NCBI GenBank assembly: GCA_937942085.1
Contig: CALDGA010000254.1
Location: 1 to 37,862 of the forward strand
Reading direction: 5' to 3'
Length of the DNA stretch: 37,862 nt
DNA from: an uncultured Flavobacteriales bacterium
Lineage (GTDB): Bacteria > Bacteroidota > Bacteroidia > Flavobacteriales > Schleiferiaceae
Part shown: positions 17,823-24,813 of the stretch, piece by piece
Layout: every line of letters begins with the position of its first letter
Numbering within the stretch: position 1 is the stretch's first letter
The notes under the pieces: model-generated
What the model was told of the DNA's origin: nothing
Seen by the model: only the letters and a program-made list of their open reading frames with translations
Databases searched by the model: none
Made by a program: the position numbers and the translations under genes

Positions 17823-18605
17823 TTAGTTGTCTTTCAACGTACTCATCTCCTTACGCAGGTCTGCCACCATGTGCATCAACTGTGACATCTCCTGGTTGGT
17901 TCCCGCTGCAGGAAGCTCAAAGCTGGTATATCCTACGGCTTTCCATGCCTCCACTAATCGGTCCACAGGGACGGTATAGGGTGCAAACTGTGGGTTATCA
18001 GATTTGAGCATCAGCTCGCCGACGTGCAAGTTGTTGATCACGCGCTTGTAGACCACGCCCTCGTCCTTGGTAATAAGCACATAACAATCGTCATTGCGGA
18101 TGGACTTCCAATCTTGTACATATTCTGTAATGACGTAAGCACCCGGTTTAATGGGCAGCATGCTTTCCCCACGGATTTGGAATACGCGGTACGTACGGTC
18201 TTGCGGCAATTCTGGGAAGGGCATTGAAAAACGCGGCAAGGCACCAATGTAATCTGCGTCGCCATACCCCGCGAGGTATCCCGCAGAGGCCTTTACCGGT
18301 ACCAATGTTCCCAACTCTCTTTCGTCCGTGCCATCCACCACTACCGGGAGAATGCGCAACTGCGCACCACTAACATCGGCCTTGGGAATGGATCCCCCAC
18401 CAGAGAGGTCCTTGTTCACGAAATCATCGAGTCGCACCTGAAAGTACGCCGCCAAATGCTGCAAAGTGTGCAACCTAGGCTCAGCCCTACCTTCTTCGTA
18501 AGCGCCTATCATGGCACGCTTTACACCAATCTTTACCGCCAACTGCTCTTGAGTCAGCGCCTCTTTCTTGCGAAGAAATTTCAAGTTGTTCTTTACGTAG
18601 TTCAT
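17823..18605 (-). CDS. XRE-family self-cleaving repressor (HTH + S24 peptidase), LexA-like
   Basis: This 260-residue repressor has an N-terminal XRE helix-turn-helix (about 5-63) and a C-terminal S24/LexA peptidase domain. The nucleophile is Ser148 in GESMLP and the general base is Lys187 in VVYKRV. The cleavage site is the Ala108-Gly109 bond in KASAGYLAG, about 40 residues before the serine, as in LexA and CI. A short coiled segment ends the protein (about 236-258). It heads a run of dinB-like, SRAP and dnaE2 genes, so it is probably their damage-responsive regulator, with self-cleavage helped by RecA. A 12-bp palindrome in its promoter suggests autorepression. These roles are inference from family and position. 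Confidence 0.9.
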   Translation of the reverse strand: MNYVKNNLKFLRKKEALTQEQLAVKIGVKRAMIGAYEEGRAEPRLHTLQHLAAYFQVRLDDFVNKDLSGGGSIPKADVSGAQLRILPVVVDGTDERELGTLVPVKASAGYLAGYGDADYIGALPRFSMPFPELPQDRTYRVFQIRGESMLPIKPGAYVITEYVQDWKSIRNDDCYVLITKDEGVVYKRVINNLHVGELMLKSDNPQFAPYTVPVDRLVEAWKAVGYTSFELPAAGTNQEMSQLMHMVADLRKEMSTLKDN

Positions 18606-18630
18606 ACAGCGTATCTTTAAAAGATGAATA

Positions 18631-18638
18631 CAATGCTA
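18631..18638 (-). promoter_or_regulatory. -7 box of S24 repressor
   Basis: TAGCATTG matches TAnnTTTG at 7 of 8 positions and lies 25 bases upstream of the repressor ATG. Confidence 0.4.
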
Positions 18639-18644
18639 ATTTAG

Positions 18645-18656
18645 TTAGAATTCTAA
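18645..18656. promoter_or_regulatory. Candidate repressor operator palindrome
   Basis: TTAGAATTCTAA is a perfect 12-bp palindrome just upstream of the repressor's -7 box, in the expected spacer. Further CTAA/TTAG half-sites adjoin it at 18636-18647. The position fits autoregulation. It also lies 33 bases before the divergent HEAT-like gene. Confidence 0.45.
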
Positions 18657-18676
18657 TATTTTCATCATTTGTGCAA

Positions 18677-18684
18677 TAATTTTT
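18677..18684 (+). promoter_or_regulatory. -7 box of HEAT-like gene
   Basis: TAATTTTT matches TAnnTTTG at 7 of 8 positions and ends 4 bases before the GTG start. Leaderless spacing. Confidence 0.3.
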
Positions 18685-18688
18685 TAAG

Positions 18689-19225
18689 GTGGTCCTGAAA
18701 GAACTTCTAAATACGTGCACTGTCGCTAAGGACGAGGCCTATGCCTACTGGATTCAGGAGGCTTTGGTGGAAGCCGATGTGCTCGAGGAAACGGTAAAGT
18801 TTGCCTTTGAAGGGACGGATAAGGAGCGTACCAGGGCGTGTTGGATTTTGCACCATGTGGGCGACCGTAAGCCCGAGCTTTTATTGGGGTATGTGGGGAG
18901 GATGATGGACCAATTAGACCATGCGAAAACAGATGCCGAAGTGCGGTTTATTCTTCGGTATTTCTCCAAATATGAGCTTCCACAAGGCGAAGAGGCGCAA
19001 GGCAAGCTGCTGGATTACAGCTGGAAATGCATGATGGACATGCAAGCCGCGGTGGCCCCGCGTGTGTACGGGATGACTATTGCCTATAGGATGGTTCGGG
19101 CGTATCCGGAATTGGCCCCAGAACTGGCACAGACCTTAGAAACAGTAATAGAATACGGCAGCGCCGGAATGAAAAATCGCGGGGATAAAATCTTGAAGTG
19201 GCTGCGTAAAGACGGCCTACTCTAG
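18689..19225 (+). CDS. Small helical (HEAT-repeat-like) cytoplasmic protein
   Basis: I do not recognise a named family. The 178-residue product is all-helical by appearance. It has HEAT-like pairs such as RACWILHHVGDRKPELL and VRFILRYFSKYEL, and a basic C-terminal stretch NRGDKILKWLRKDGLL. There is no signal peptide or membrane segment. The start is taken as GTG at 18689. No ATG lies nearby, and a -7 box ends 4 bases upstream. It is divergent from the S24 repressor and shares its 83-base control region, so the repressor might also affect it. Its end overlaps the convergent flavoprotein gene by 9 bases. A scaffold or DNA-repair role would be speculation. Confidence 0.7.
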   Translation: MVLKELLNTCTVAKDEAYAYWIQEALVEADVLEETVKFAFEGTDKERTRACWILHHVGDRKPELLLGYVGRMMDQLDHAKTDAEVRFILRYFSKYELPQGEEAQGKLLDYSWKCMMDMQAAVAPRVYGMTIAYRMVRAYPELAPELAQTLETVIEYGSAGMKNRGDKILKWLRKDGLL

Positions 19226-20443
19226 CGGATAACCGGCCATGGCATTGCCCGCCAAAAATCCACCGGTCCATGCGGCCTGGAAGTTGAATCCGCCGGTGAT
19301 TCCGTCAATATTCAGGATCTCTCCCGCCAAATATAGGTTCGAGCAAAGTCGGCTTTGGAAGGATTTAAAATCAATCTCCTTTAAATCTACCCCACCCGCG
19401 GTGACGAACTCTTCCTTAAAGGTACTCTTACCAGTGACTTGGAACACAGCGCCGGTGAGCTCGCTACACAAATCTTTCAGTTGCTTACCGGAAACATCGC
19501 CCCAAGTCGCAGTGCTCTTAATACCCGCAGCCTCCACCATAGATTTCCACAGGCGCAACGGAATGCCAAACATCGCGTGATTGCCTAATCGCTTTTTGCC
19601 GTTGGACTTTTTCTCATCTGATAAAAGGTCGAGTACCTCCTCTTCATCGCGCCCTAGCCAATTAATCAGGATGGGGAATCGGTAAAATCTATCGCTAAGT
19701 TCTCGGGCGCCCCATGCGCTCAAGCGAAGAATAGCGGGCCCTGAGAGCCCCCAGTGGGTAATGAGCAGCGGTCCCTCGGCTTCCAAATCTGAAGCCGCAA
19801 TTTGAACGCTTGCATTTGGCATACTAATGCCGCTCAACCCCTTGATTCTTGGGTCTTTAATATTAAACGTGAAGAGCGAAGGCACGGGTTCAATGATCTT
19901 ATGGCCCAATTTTTTTAGCCCGTCCCACATCGCTTTGGACGATCCTGGAGCGATCATCAAAGCATCGCAATCGTAGGTTTGACCTGCATTAGTCACCACT
20001 TCCCATCGGTCGCCGTCCAAAGGCTGGAAGGACTTGACCCCAGAAGAAGTGAGCACTTCAATGCCGTGGGTCACCGCCATTTCTTTCAGACAGTCGATGA
20101 TGGTTTGAGAAGAATCGGTCACCGGAAAAACGCGGTTATCGGATTCAATCTTGAGCTCTACACCCCGATCCGCAAACCATTCCATGGTATCGCCGGGCTG
20201 GAATTTGTGGAAGGGACCTAGGAGTTCACGGCTGCCGCGAGGATAGAATTGGACCAATTCCCTTGGATCAAAACACGCGTGAGTCACATTGCAGCGCCCG
20301 CCACCACTGATCAAAACCTTGCCCAATACATCTTTACCTTTTTCTAATAAGGTAATACTGGCGGCTGGATTAGCCTCGGCACATGCGATGGCTGCAAAAT
20401 AGCCTGCAGCCCCTCCTCCGACAATGATGACGCGTTCACTCAT
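19217..20443 (-). CDS. FAD-dependent oxidoreductase, YhiN/HI0933 family
   Basis: The protein has 408 residues, with the FAD-binding GGGAAGYFAA at about 8-17, the YhiN family signature GKVLISGGGRCNVTH at about 41-55, and a C-terminal FAD contact region with LAGEILNIDGITGG and NFQAAWTGG. These are hallmark motifs of the HI0933/YhiN (BaiN-like) flavoproteins, whose physiological substrate is generally unknown. It is a single-gene unit, convergent with the HEAT-like gene. The start is ATG at 20443, because an exact -7 box ends only 4 bases upstream. Confidence 0.93.
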   Translation of the reverse strand: MSERVIIVGGGAAGYFAAIACAEANPAASITLLEKGKDVLGKVLISGGGRCNVTHACFDPRELVQFYPRGSRELLGPFHKFQPGDTMEWFADRGVELKIESDNRVFPVTDSSQTIIDCLKEMAVTHGIEVLTSSGVKSFQPLDGDRWEVVTNAGQTYDCDALMIAPGSSKAMWDGLKKLGHKIIEPVPSLFTFNIKDPRIKGLSGISMPNASVQIAASDLEAEGPLLITHWGLSGPAILRLSAWGARELSDRFYRFPILINWLGRDEEEVLDLLSDEKKSNGKKRLGNHAMFGIPLRLWKSMVEAAGIKSTATWGDVSGKQLKDLCSELTGAVFQVTGKSTFKEEFVTAGGVDLKEIDFKSFQSRLCSNLYLAGEILNIDGITGGFNFQAAWTGGFLAGNAMAGYPLE

Positions 20444-20447
20444 AGCG

Positions 20448-20455
20448 CAAAATTA
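20448..20455 (-). promoter_or_regulatory. -7 box of YhiN-family gene
   Basis: TAATTTTG is an exact TAnnTTTG match that ends 4 bases before the ATG. The transcript would be leaderless. Confidence 0.45.
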
Positions 20456-20501
20456 AGGCAATTTTGGTCGTAACATGAGTGTTTAAAAACTAACAATGAT
20501 G

Positions 20502-20509
20502 TAATTTTG
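20502..20509 (+). promoter_or_regulatory. -7 box of ACT-like gene
   Basis: TAATTTTG is an exact consensus match, 20 bases before the ATG at 20530. Confidence 0.45.
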
Positions 20510-20529
20510 CAACGCAAAGCATAGAAAAA

Positions 20530-21189
20530 ATGAATTTACGTGAAGCTTTGGAGGAATGCCTCCGCAAACGTCCTTTCGTGGAGGAAGCCCTTCAAGAGGA
20601 CTTGATCAACCTCAGTTCCTTGGCCCGCGCCATCAAGCCGGACATTGAATACCTTATCGGCAAGGAAATCAAGGAAAGTGCGGTGGTCATGGCCATCCGT
20701 CGCCGCGAACCAAAGCTTCAACTCAAGATGCAGCACAAGCTTCAGCAGTTCATTTCTTCCTTAGGAGATATCATTGTGCGCTCCAACCTTGTGGCCTATA
20801 CCTATAAGAAGACCCCTGCCCTTACCGCAAAACAAGCCGTTTTCTTAGAAGCGATTAAATCAAAACCTTCGGGATTCCACAGTTTTACTGGGGGTATGGA
20901 GGAAACCACCGTCGTAATTAGTGAGGATTTCGGCACTGATCTCGAACATGCTATGGCCGGTGAAACACAGCTCGGCATTACCAAAGACCTCTCTTCCATC
21001 ACCTTACGCCTGCCCAACAGCAGCTCGGAAGTCATCGGACTCTATTACTTTTTCTTCAAGCACATCGCCTCGGCCGGTGTGCCTATCAAGGAAATCATCT
21101 CCACTACAAACGAGGCCACCTTCATCGTCCACAACGACGACGTCAATGCCGCTTTCGCCACCATAAACACCATCAAGCGCGCCCAGTAG
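20530..21189 (+). CDS. Hypothetical protein with C-terminal ACT-like (aspartokinase-type) domain
   Basis: The protein is 219 residues long and cytoplasmic. The N-terminal half (about 1-85) is helical and charged (IGKEIKESAVVMAIRRRE). The C-terminal half alternates strands and helices like paired ACT domains: TTVVISEDFG, SITLRLPN, then a helix FFFKHIASAGVPIKEI, and TNEATFIVHNDDVNAAFATI. The last segment closely resembles the regulatory ACT end of aspartate kinase, but no kinase domain is present. Bacteroidota genomes contain such stand-alone proteins, sometimes annotated as aspartate kinase. A small-ligand sensor is the best guess. It is followed by ssb after 88 bases. Confidence 0.72.
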   Translation: MNLREALEECLRKRPFVEEALQEDLINLSSLARAIKPDIEYLIGKEIKESAVVMAIRRREPKLQLKMQHKLQQFISSLGDIIVRSNLVAYTYKKTPALTAKQAVFLEAIKSKPSGFHSFTGGMEETTVVISEDFGTDLEHAMAGETQLGITKDLSSITLRLPNSSSEVIGLYYFFFKHIASAGVPIKEIISTTNEATFIVHNDDVNAAFATINTIKRAQ

Positions 21190-21277
21190 GGTGTTGATAA
21201 CGAGGAGTTTTCCACCTTTTTTGCATACGTCATTCTTTGGGTCCAATTTCTTGGGACTAACCTTTAATGTTATACGT

Positions 21278-21616
21278 ATGGAAAATCAAGTCCAACTCAT
21301 TGGCAACCTGGGCATGAACCCTGAAGCCAAAAACATCAATGACACGGTGAAGGCCACCTTCACCCTCGCCACCAATACTGTGTATAGAGACAGTGATGGC
21401 AACAAGAAAACTATGACCGACTGGCACAATATTGTCGCTTGGGGCGGATTGGCTCAAACCATCGAGCAGTACGTCAAAAAGGGCGATAAAATTGGAATCT
21501 CGGGCCGATTAGTCACTCGCTCCTACGAAGACGAGAAGGGCAACAAGAAGTATTTTACGGAAGTAATTGCTCGAGACATGCTCTTACTCGGCAACAAAAA
21601 GTCCGGCGAAAATTGA
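21278..21616 (+). CDS. ssb: Single-stranded DNA-binding protein, short, without acidic tail
   Basis: This is an OB-fold SSB of 112 residues. It begins MENQVQLIGNLGMNPE and continues with the usual elements TDWHNIVAWGGLAQ, YVKKGDKIGISGRL and the final strand FTEVIARDMLLLG. I chose ATG at 21278, because the N-terminus then aligns with bacterial SSB. A longer reading would add 29 residues without similarity. The protein stops at NKKSGEN and lacks the linker and the acidic DDIPF-type tip that recruits repair proteins. It could be the main SSB of a lineage with tail-less forms, or an accessory paralogue. It ends just before a GC-rich hairpin. Confidence 0.92.
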   Translation: MENQVQLIGNLGMNPEAKNINDTVKATFTLATNTVYRDSDGNKKTMTDWHNIVAWGGLAQTIEQYVKKGDKIGISGRLVTRSYEDEKGNKKYFTEVIARDMLLLGNKKSGEN

Positions 21617-21622
21617 TGCCTA

Positions 21623-21654
21623 GACCCACACCAGGCCTCCGGCCTGGTGTGGTC
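21623..21654. terminator. GC-rich hairpin between ssb and M14 peptidase
   Basis: CCACACCAGGCC and GGCCTGGTGTGG form a perfect 12-bp stem around a 3-base loop. It lies between convergent gene ends at 21616 and 21656. There is no T-tract on either side, so it probably acts as a bidirectional stop or as 3' end protection. Confidence 0.65.
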
Positions 21655-21655
21655 C

Positions 21656-22717
21656 TTACAAGCTCAAAATTTTTCCTTCCTCAAACAGATAGTCCCCAAA
21701 GTGGCCATTGACCGGCTTCTCAAGCTCCAGGGGCTGTGCCAAGGCAATGGCAGTACCATCGACCTCCTTCATACGTGGTTTGGCCTTTAAATCGCCTATT
21801 TCGTCCACGAGGTACACATAGTCCGCTGCGTGACCATTTACAAAGTGGAATCGCTTGATCGCCACATCCACGCGCATATGCGCATACAGCACATTGGTAA
21901 ATACCCATTCTAACTGGCCTTTCTCGTTCAAAGGCAACTGATCATAGACCTTCGAAGGACTATCATCCGCACTGATGGTGGCCAAAATGGTACGCAATCC
22001 GAACTTGCGCGCCGCACGCCGTTCGAGATCACCTTCTTTTACGCCACTTTCGATGAGGATATTGGCAATGCCATTGGCCATGAGGTAATCCCCGATGGCA
22101 GTGGGATAATATTCATCTGTATACCTTCCTACACCGGTTAAATCAACCTGCATGGAGGATAGCGCATTACCCAATCTATTCATCAGGGCACGCCGCATAG
22201 GCGTGATGGTACGAGTAATCTCGGCGCTTGGCACCAATAGAGAAGTATAGGCTGAATGTCCACCGACGTGGAAGATGGTTCGTTGATCGTGCAGGTTAAA
22301 GCACAATTCAGGTTCATGCATCTTGATCCAACCCACCAATTTTGCACTTTCGATGGTCTGAAAGCTACTAAAGTCTCTATTCAGATCTATACCTAATCCA
22401 TTGCGGCGACTATAACGTACATAGGCATCGGGATTCGCTACCGGCATGAGATGAAGGGTAAACCCCTCTAAATCAATTTGTTTCTTTTGAAACAGTTCAA
22501 TGAGCGACAAGATGATAAATACTCCTGTCGTTTCGTTGCCGTGCATGCCGGCCCAAATACAAATGGAACGCGAGCCATGGCCTAGGCTGGTATAGAGTAA
22601 AGGGCGTTCTTCACTGGAATACCCAATAATTTCCCAATTATGTGCTGATTGCAGCGCTGAATATGGGATATACCACTGTTTATCAGTTAAATATGTCGAA
22701 TCGAAATTCGTAGACAT
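21656..22717 (-). CDS. M14-family zinc carboxypeptidase-like protein
   Basis: The 353-residue protein carries the M14 metallocarboxypeptidase signature. The zinc ligands are H59 and E62 in MHGNET and H143 in FNLHDQ. NRDF at about 113 fits the substrate-binding Asn-Arg pair, and a glutamate in LIESGV fits the catalytic base. The domain occupies about 25-245. The remaining C-terminal part is a beta-rich extension. There is no signal peptide, so it probably acts in the cytoplasm on peptides, murein fragments or other amides, as in the AstE/DUF2817-like branch. It is convergent with ssb and divergent from the PhoD-like gene. Confidence 0.87.
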   Translation of the reverse strand: MSTNFDSTYLTDKQWYIPYSALQSAHNWEIIGYSSEERPLLYTSLGHGSRSICIWAGMHGNETTGVFIILSLIELFQKKQIDLEGFTLHLMPVANPDAYVRYSRRNGLGIDLNRDFSSFQTIESAKLVGWIKMHEPELCFNLHDQRTIFHVGGHSAYTSLLVPSAEITRTITPMRRALMNRLGNALSSMQVDLTGVGRYTDEYYPTAIGDYLMANGIANILIESGVKEGDLERRAARKFGLRTILATISADDSPSKVYDQLPLNEKGQLEWVFTNVLYAHMRVDVAIKRFHFVNGHAADYVYLVDEIGDLKAKPRMKEVDGTAIALAQPLELEKPVNGHFGDYLFEEGKILSL

Positions 22718-22778
22718 TCTCGTAGATTTATAGTGAAAGTTACATCACAACTGTGACATTCCCCCAAATACAAACATT

Positions 22779-23750
22779 ATGATCGCCAGAAACTTGATCT
22801 ACGCCTCGTTGTTCGCCATTGGAACATCATGTGTTACAGATGAAACAACTGTAACTATTGGCTTCGGCAGCTGTAACGAACCCTCACAAACACAGGACCT
22901 TCTACCCACCCTAAGTAAAGCATTAGATACACTCGACCAGTACATTTGGTTGGGAGATAACTTATATCTCGTAGATGGCCAATGGCAAACCTATGCCTCT
23001 ACCATGACACGATACAACGAGGTTTTTGGAGGTGATGTATTTCAGGAAATCCTTGGCAAGAGCCAACATCTGGCCATTTGGGACGATCACGATGCCGGTC
23101 CGAATGATTGCGACCTTTCTATGTTTGATGGCTTCGCGACCACCATGCAGGCTTTTAAAGACTTTTGGCAGCCAGCCTACCCTCAATCTGATTCTACGAG
23201 TTACTATGGCCGTACGTTTTTAGCGGAAGGCAAGATAGATATCTACCTGCTAGACAACAGAAGCTTTCGCACCCACAAGGACAGCGCAAATGCCACCGTC
23301 TTTGGGGAGGAACAACTGAATTGGTTCCATAAAACTCTTCAACAATCATCAGCTGAGGTGCATTTGATCTGTATGGGCGGTCAACTGCTCAATACGGCCC
23401 AAGTCTTCGAGAATATGAGTAACTACCCAGCAGAGCGTGAATTGCTGCTGCAATGGCTTTCCGAGGCCCCTGGCGCTCCTATCGTTCTCACTGGTGACCG
23501 TCACAGCGGTGAAATCAACCTATTAGAGCTCAATGGTAAAGCCATCGTAGAAGCTTGTGCTTCGCCCATTACAGCGAATGCTCACCCCCATCACGATGAG
23601 GAAAACACGACCAGAGTGCACGAGGGCACCACGGACACGCAACATTTTGGAACACTATGTTTAAATCACTCGAAAGACCAGTGGCACATTGTGGTTTCAT
23701 TGATTGATGCATCGGGCAAAGCACTGTTTCAATACGAATACGAGGCGTGA
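22779..23750 (+). CDS. PhoD-like alkaline phosphatase/phosphodiesterase, exported
   Basis: The 323-residue metallophosphatase follows a short N-terminal hydrophobic segment ending at a possible lipobox (FAIGTSC). Motifs of the PhoD-like family are in order: GFGSCNEP at about 28, WLGDNLY (metal-binding Asp and Asn), WDDHDAGPND and TGDRHSGE. These are the residues that hold Ca/Fe or two metals in PhoD. It is smaller than classical PhoD (about 500 residues) and lacks the N-terminal beta domain, as is common for Bacteroidota members. It is probably anchored in the envelope, where it would release phosphate from phosphodiesters. It is a single gene followed by 167 bases without another gene. Confidence 0.88.
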   Translation: MIARNLIYASLFAIGTSCVTDETTVTIGFGSCNEPSQTQDLLPTLSKALDTLDQYIWLGDNLYLVDGQWQTYASTMTRYNEVFGGDVFQEILGKSQHLAIWDDHDAGPNDCDLSMFDGFATTMQAFKDFWQPAYPQSDSTSYYGRTFLAEGKIDIYLLDNRSFRTHKDSANATVFGEEQLNWFHKTLQQSSAEVHLICMGGQLLNTAQVFENMSNYPAERELLLQWLSEAPGAPIVLTGDRHSGEINLLELNGKAIVEACASPITANAHPHHDEENTTRVHEGTTDTQHFGTLCLNHSKDQWHIVVSLIDASGKALFQYEYEA

Positions 23751-23881
23751 AACATAAACTATTTTATATTTAAATTGTTGTTTATCAATAAATTGAATGA
23801 GATGGCTTAAACTAACACTCCTTGTATTAAACCCCATTAAAACCGGCCCCCATTTTCATCGAAAATTTCATTTGGAATACG

Positions 23882-23912
23882 TTTGAGGGGTGTTTTAATT
23901 GTATTACATTTG
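23882..23912 (+). promoter_or_regulatory. Promoter of small XRE regulator
   Basis: TTTG at 23882-23885 and the exact -7 box TACATTTG at 23905-23912 are separated by 19 bases, the textbook Bacteroidota spacing. The box lies in the near-palindrome TTACATTTGTAA and ends 5 bases before the ATG, so the gene would be leaderless. Confidence 0.65.
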
Positions 23913-23917
23913 TAACT

Positions 23918-24259
23918 ATGGAGGATGTAGTACGTCGAATTCAGGAGTATATGGACCAAAGCGGCCACAATGCCACATCGTTGGCGAAGGCCATTGGCAT
24001 GAACCGTCCTACCCTCGTACATATTCTCAACGGCCGCAATAAGCCGAACCTTCAATTGCTCCAACAATTGGCCCTTTTTGATGCTTCATTAGATATTCGC
24101 TACCTCCTGACGGGAGACCAACGCACAGAAGAACTGACTCAAGAGGTTAAAACAGAGCAGCCTCCTACTCCATCAGAGCATCCCGCAACAAAATCCTCAG
24201 AGAAACTGTTGGTATTAAATCCAAACGGGACGTGGAATACCTATACCAAAGAAGCGTAA
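23918..24259 (+). CDS. Small XRE-family transcriptional regulator
   Basis: This 113-residue protein has a helix-turn-helix of the XRE type at about 3-63 (ATSLAKAIGMNRPTLVHILNGR). The low-complexity linker of about 70-98 is rich in Glu, Pro and Thr, and the short tail reads LLVLNPNGTWNTY. There is no peptidase or ligand domain. The best -33/-7 promoter in the window precedes it. A near-palindrome covers the -7 box, so self-repression is plausible. Its targets are unknown. The DUF6580 gene follows 32 bases later but has its own -7 box. Confidence 0.88.
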   Translation: MEDVVRRIQEYMDQSGHNATSLAKAIGMNRPTLVHILNGRNKPNLQLLQQLALFDASLDIRYLLTGDQRTEELTQEVKTEQPPTPSEHPATKSSEKLLVLNPNGTWNTYTKEA

Positions 24260-24265
24260 TCCGCG

Positions 24266-24273
24266 TATATTTG
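24266..24273 (+). promoter_or_regulatory. -7 box of DUF6580 gene
   Basis: TATATTTG is an exact TAnnTTTG match, 18 bases before ATG 24292. No riboswitch fits in the 32-base gap. Confidence 0.45.
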
Positions 24274-24291
24274 TAGGGAATTCACAGGACT

Positions 24292-24813
24292 ATGATGACA
24301 AAGAATAAAGTATTACTAGGATTGATTATTGTGGCGTTGGTATCACGCGTCGCCCCACATTACCCTAATTTCACTGCCATGGGAGCCCTAGCCTTCTTCG
24401 GCGCTTCCCGCATCAAGAGCTTATGGGGGTCTGTAGCGTTGGTTGTTGCTACGATGATGATCAGTGATTTGGTCATCAACAATCTTATCTACCCTTCTGG
24501 TGAATTCGTTCTAATGTATTCAGGATCGCTCTTTACGTACGCCGGATTCGCTGCCTATGCACTGCTCGGCCGCAACGCAACGAACATGAGAAATGGTTCA
24601 GCGCTGCTTGTGGGTGGTTCTGTAGCGTTCTTCTTGCTCAGTAATCTTGGTGTTTTCCTAAGCGCATACAGCTTGTTCCCAATGACTTGGGGAGGATTGA
24701 CGGCCACTTATGCCGCGGCCGTTCCTTTCTACGCACCTGAGTTGATCTCCACAGCATTGTTTAGCGCAATGGCGTATGCTGCAGAGACCAAATTCAGTAC
24801 GGTTAAAGCTTAA
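24292..24813 (+). CDS. DUF6580-type putative membrane transport protein
   Basis: The 173-residue integral membrane protein has about five or six hydrophobic segments. It opens with KVLLGLIIVALVSRV followed by PHYPNFTAMGALAFFGA, the signature region of DUF6580 proteins. The size and the pattern of short, glycine- and alanine-rich helices resemble the substrate-binding (S) components of ECF vitamin transporters. Its stop overlaps by 4 bases that of the convergent BtuG-like gene of the B12 locus. The neighbourhood suggests a part in cobalamin passage through the inner membrane, but it lacks the riboswitch and this remains a hypothesis. Either of two adjacent ATG codons (24292, 24295) may be used. 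Confidence 0.78.
   Translation: MMTKNKVLLGLIIVALVSRVAPHYPNFTAMGALAFFGASRIKSLWGSVALVVATMMISDLVINNLIYPSGEFVLMYSGSLFTYAGFAAYALLGRNATNMRNGSALLVGGSVAFFLLSNLGVFLSAYSLFPMTWGGLTATYAAAVPFYAPELISTALFSAMAYAAETKFSTVKA

Noticed and set aside
17823-18605. Prophage repressor
   Set aside because: No phage structural, integrase or lysis genes are adjacent. The neighbours are DNA-damage polymerases and SRAP.
21192-21216. Two facing DnaA-box-like sequences upstream of ssb (TTATCAACA and TTTTCCACC)
   Set aside because: Both are imperfect, there are only two, and no dnaA, dnaN or AT-rich unwinding region is near. Not enough for an origin.
21191-21277. Longer N-terminus for SSB
   Set aside because: The extra residues do not resemble SSB, and the ATG at 21278 fits the family start.
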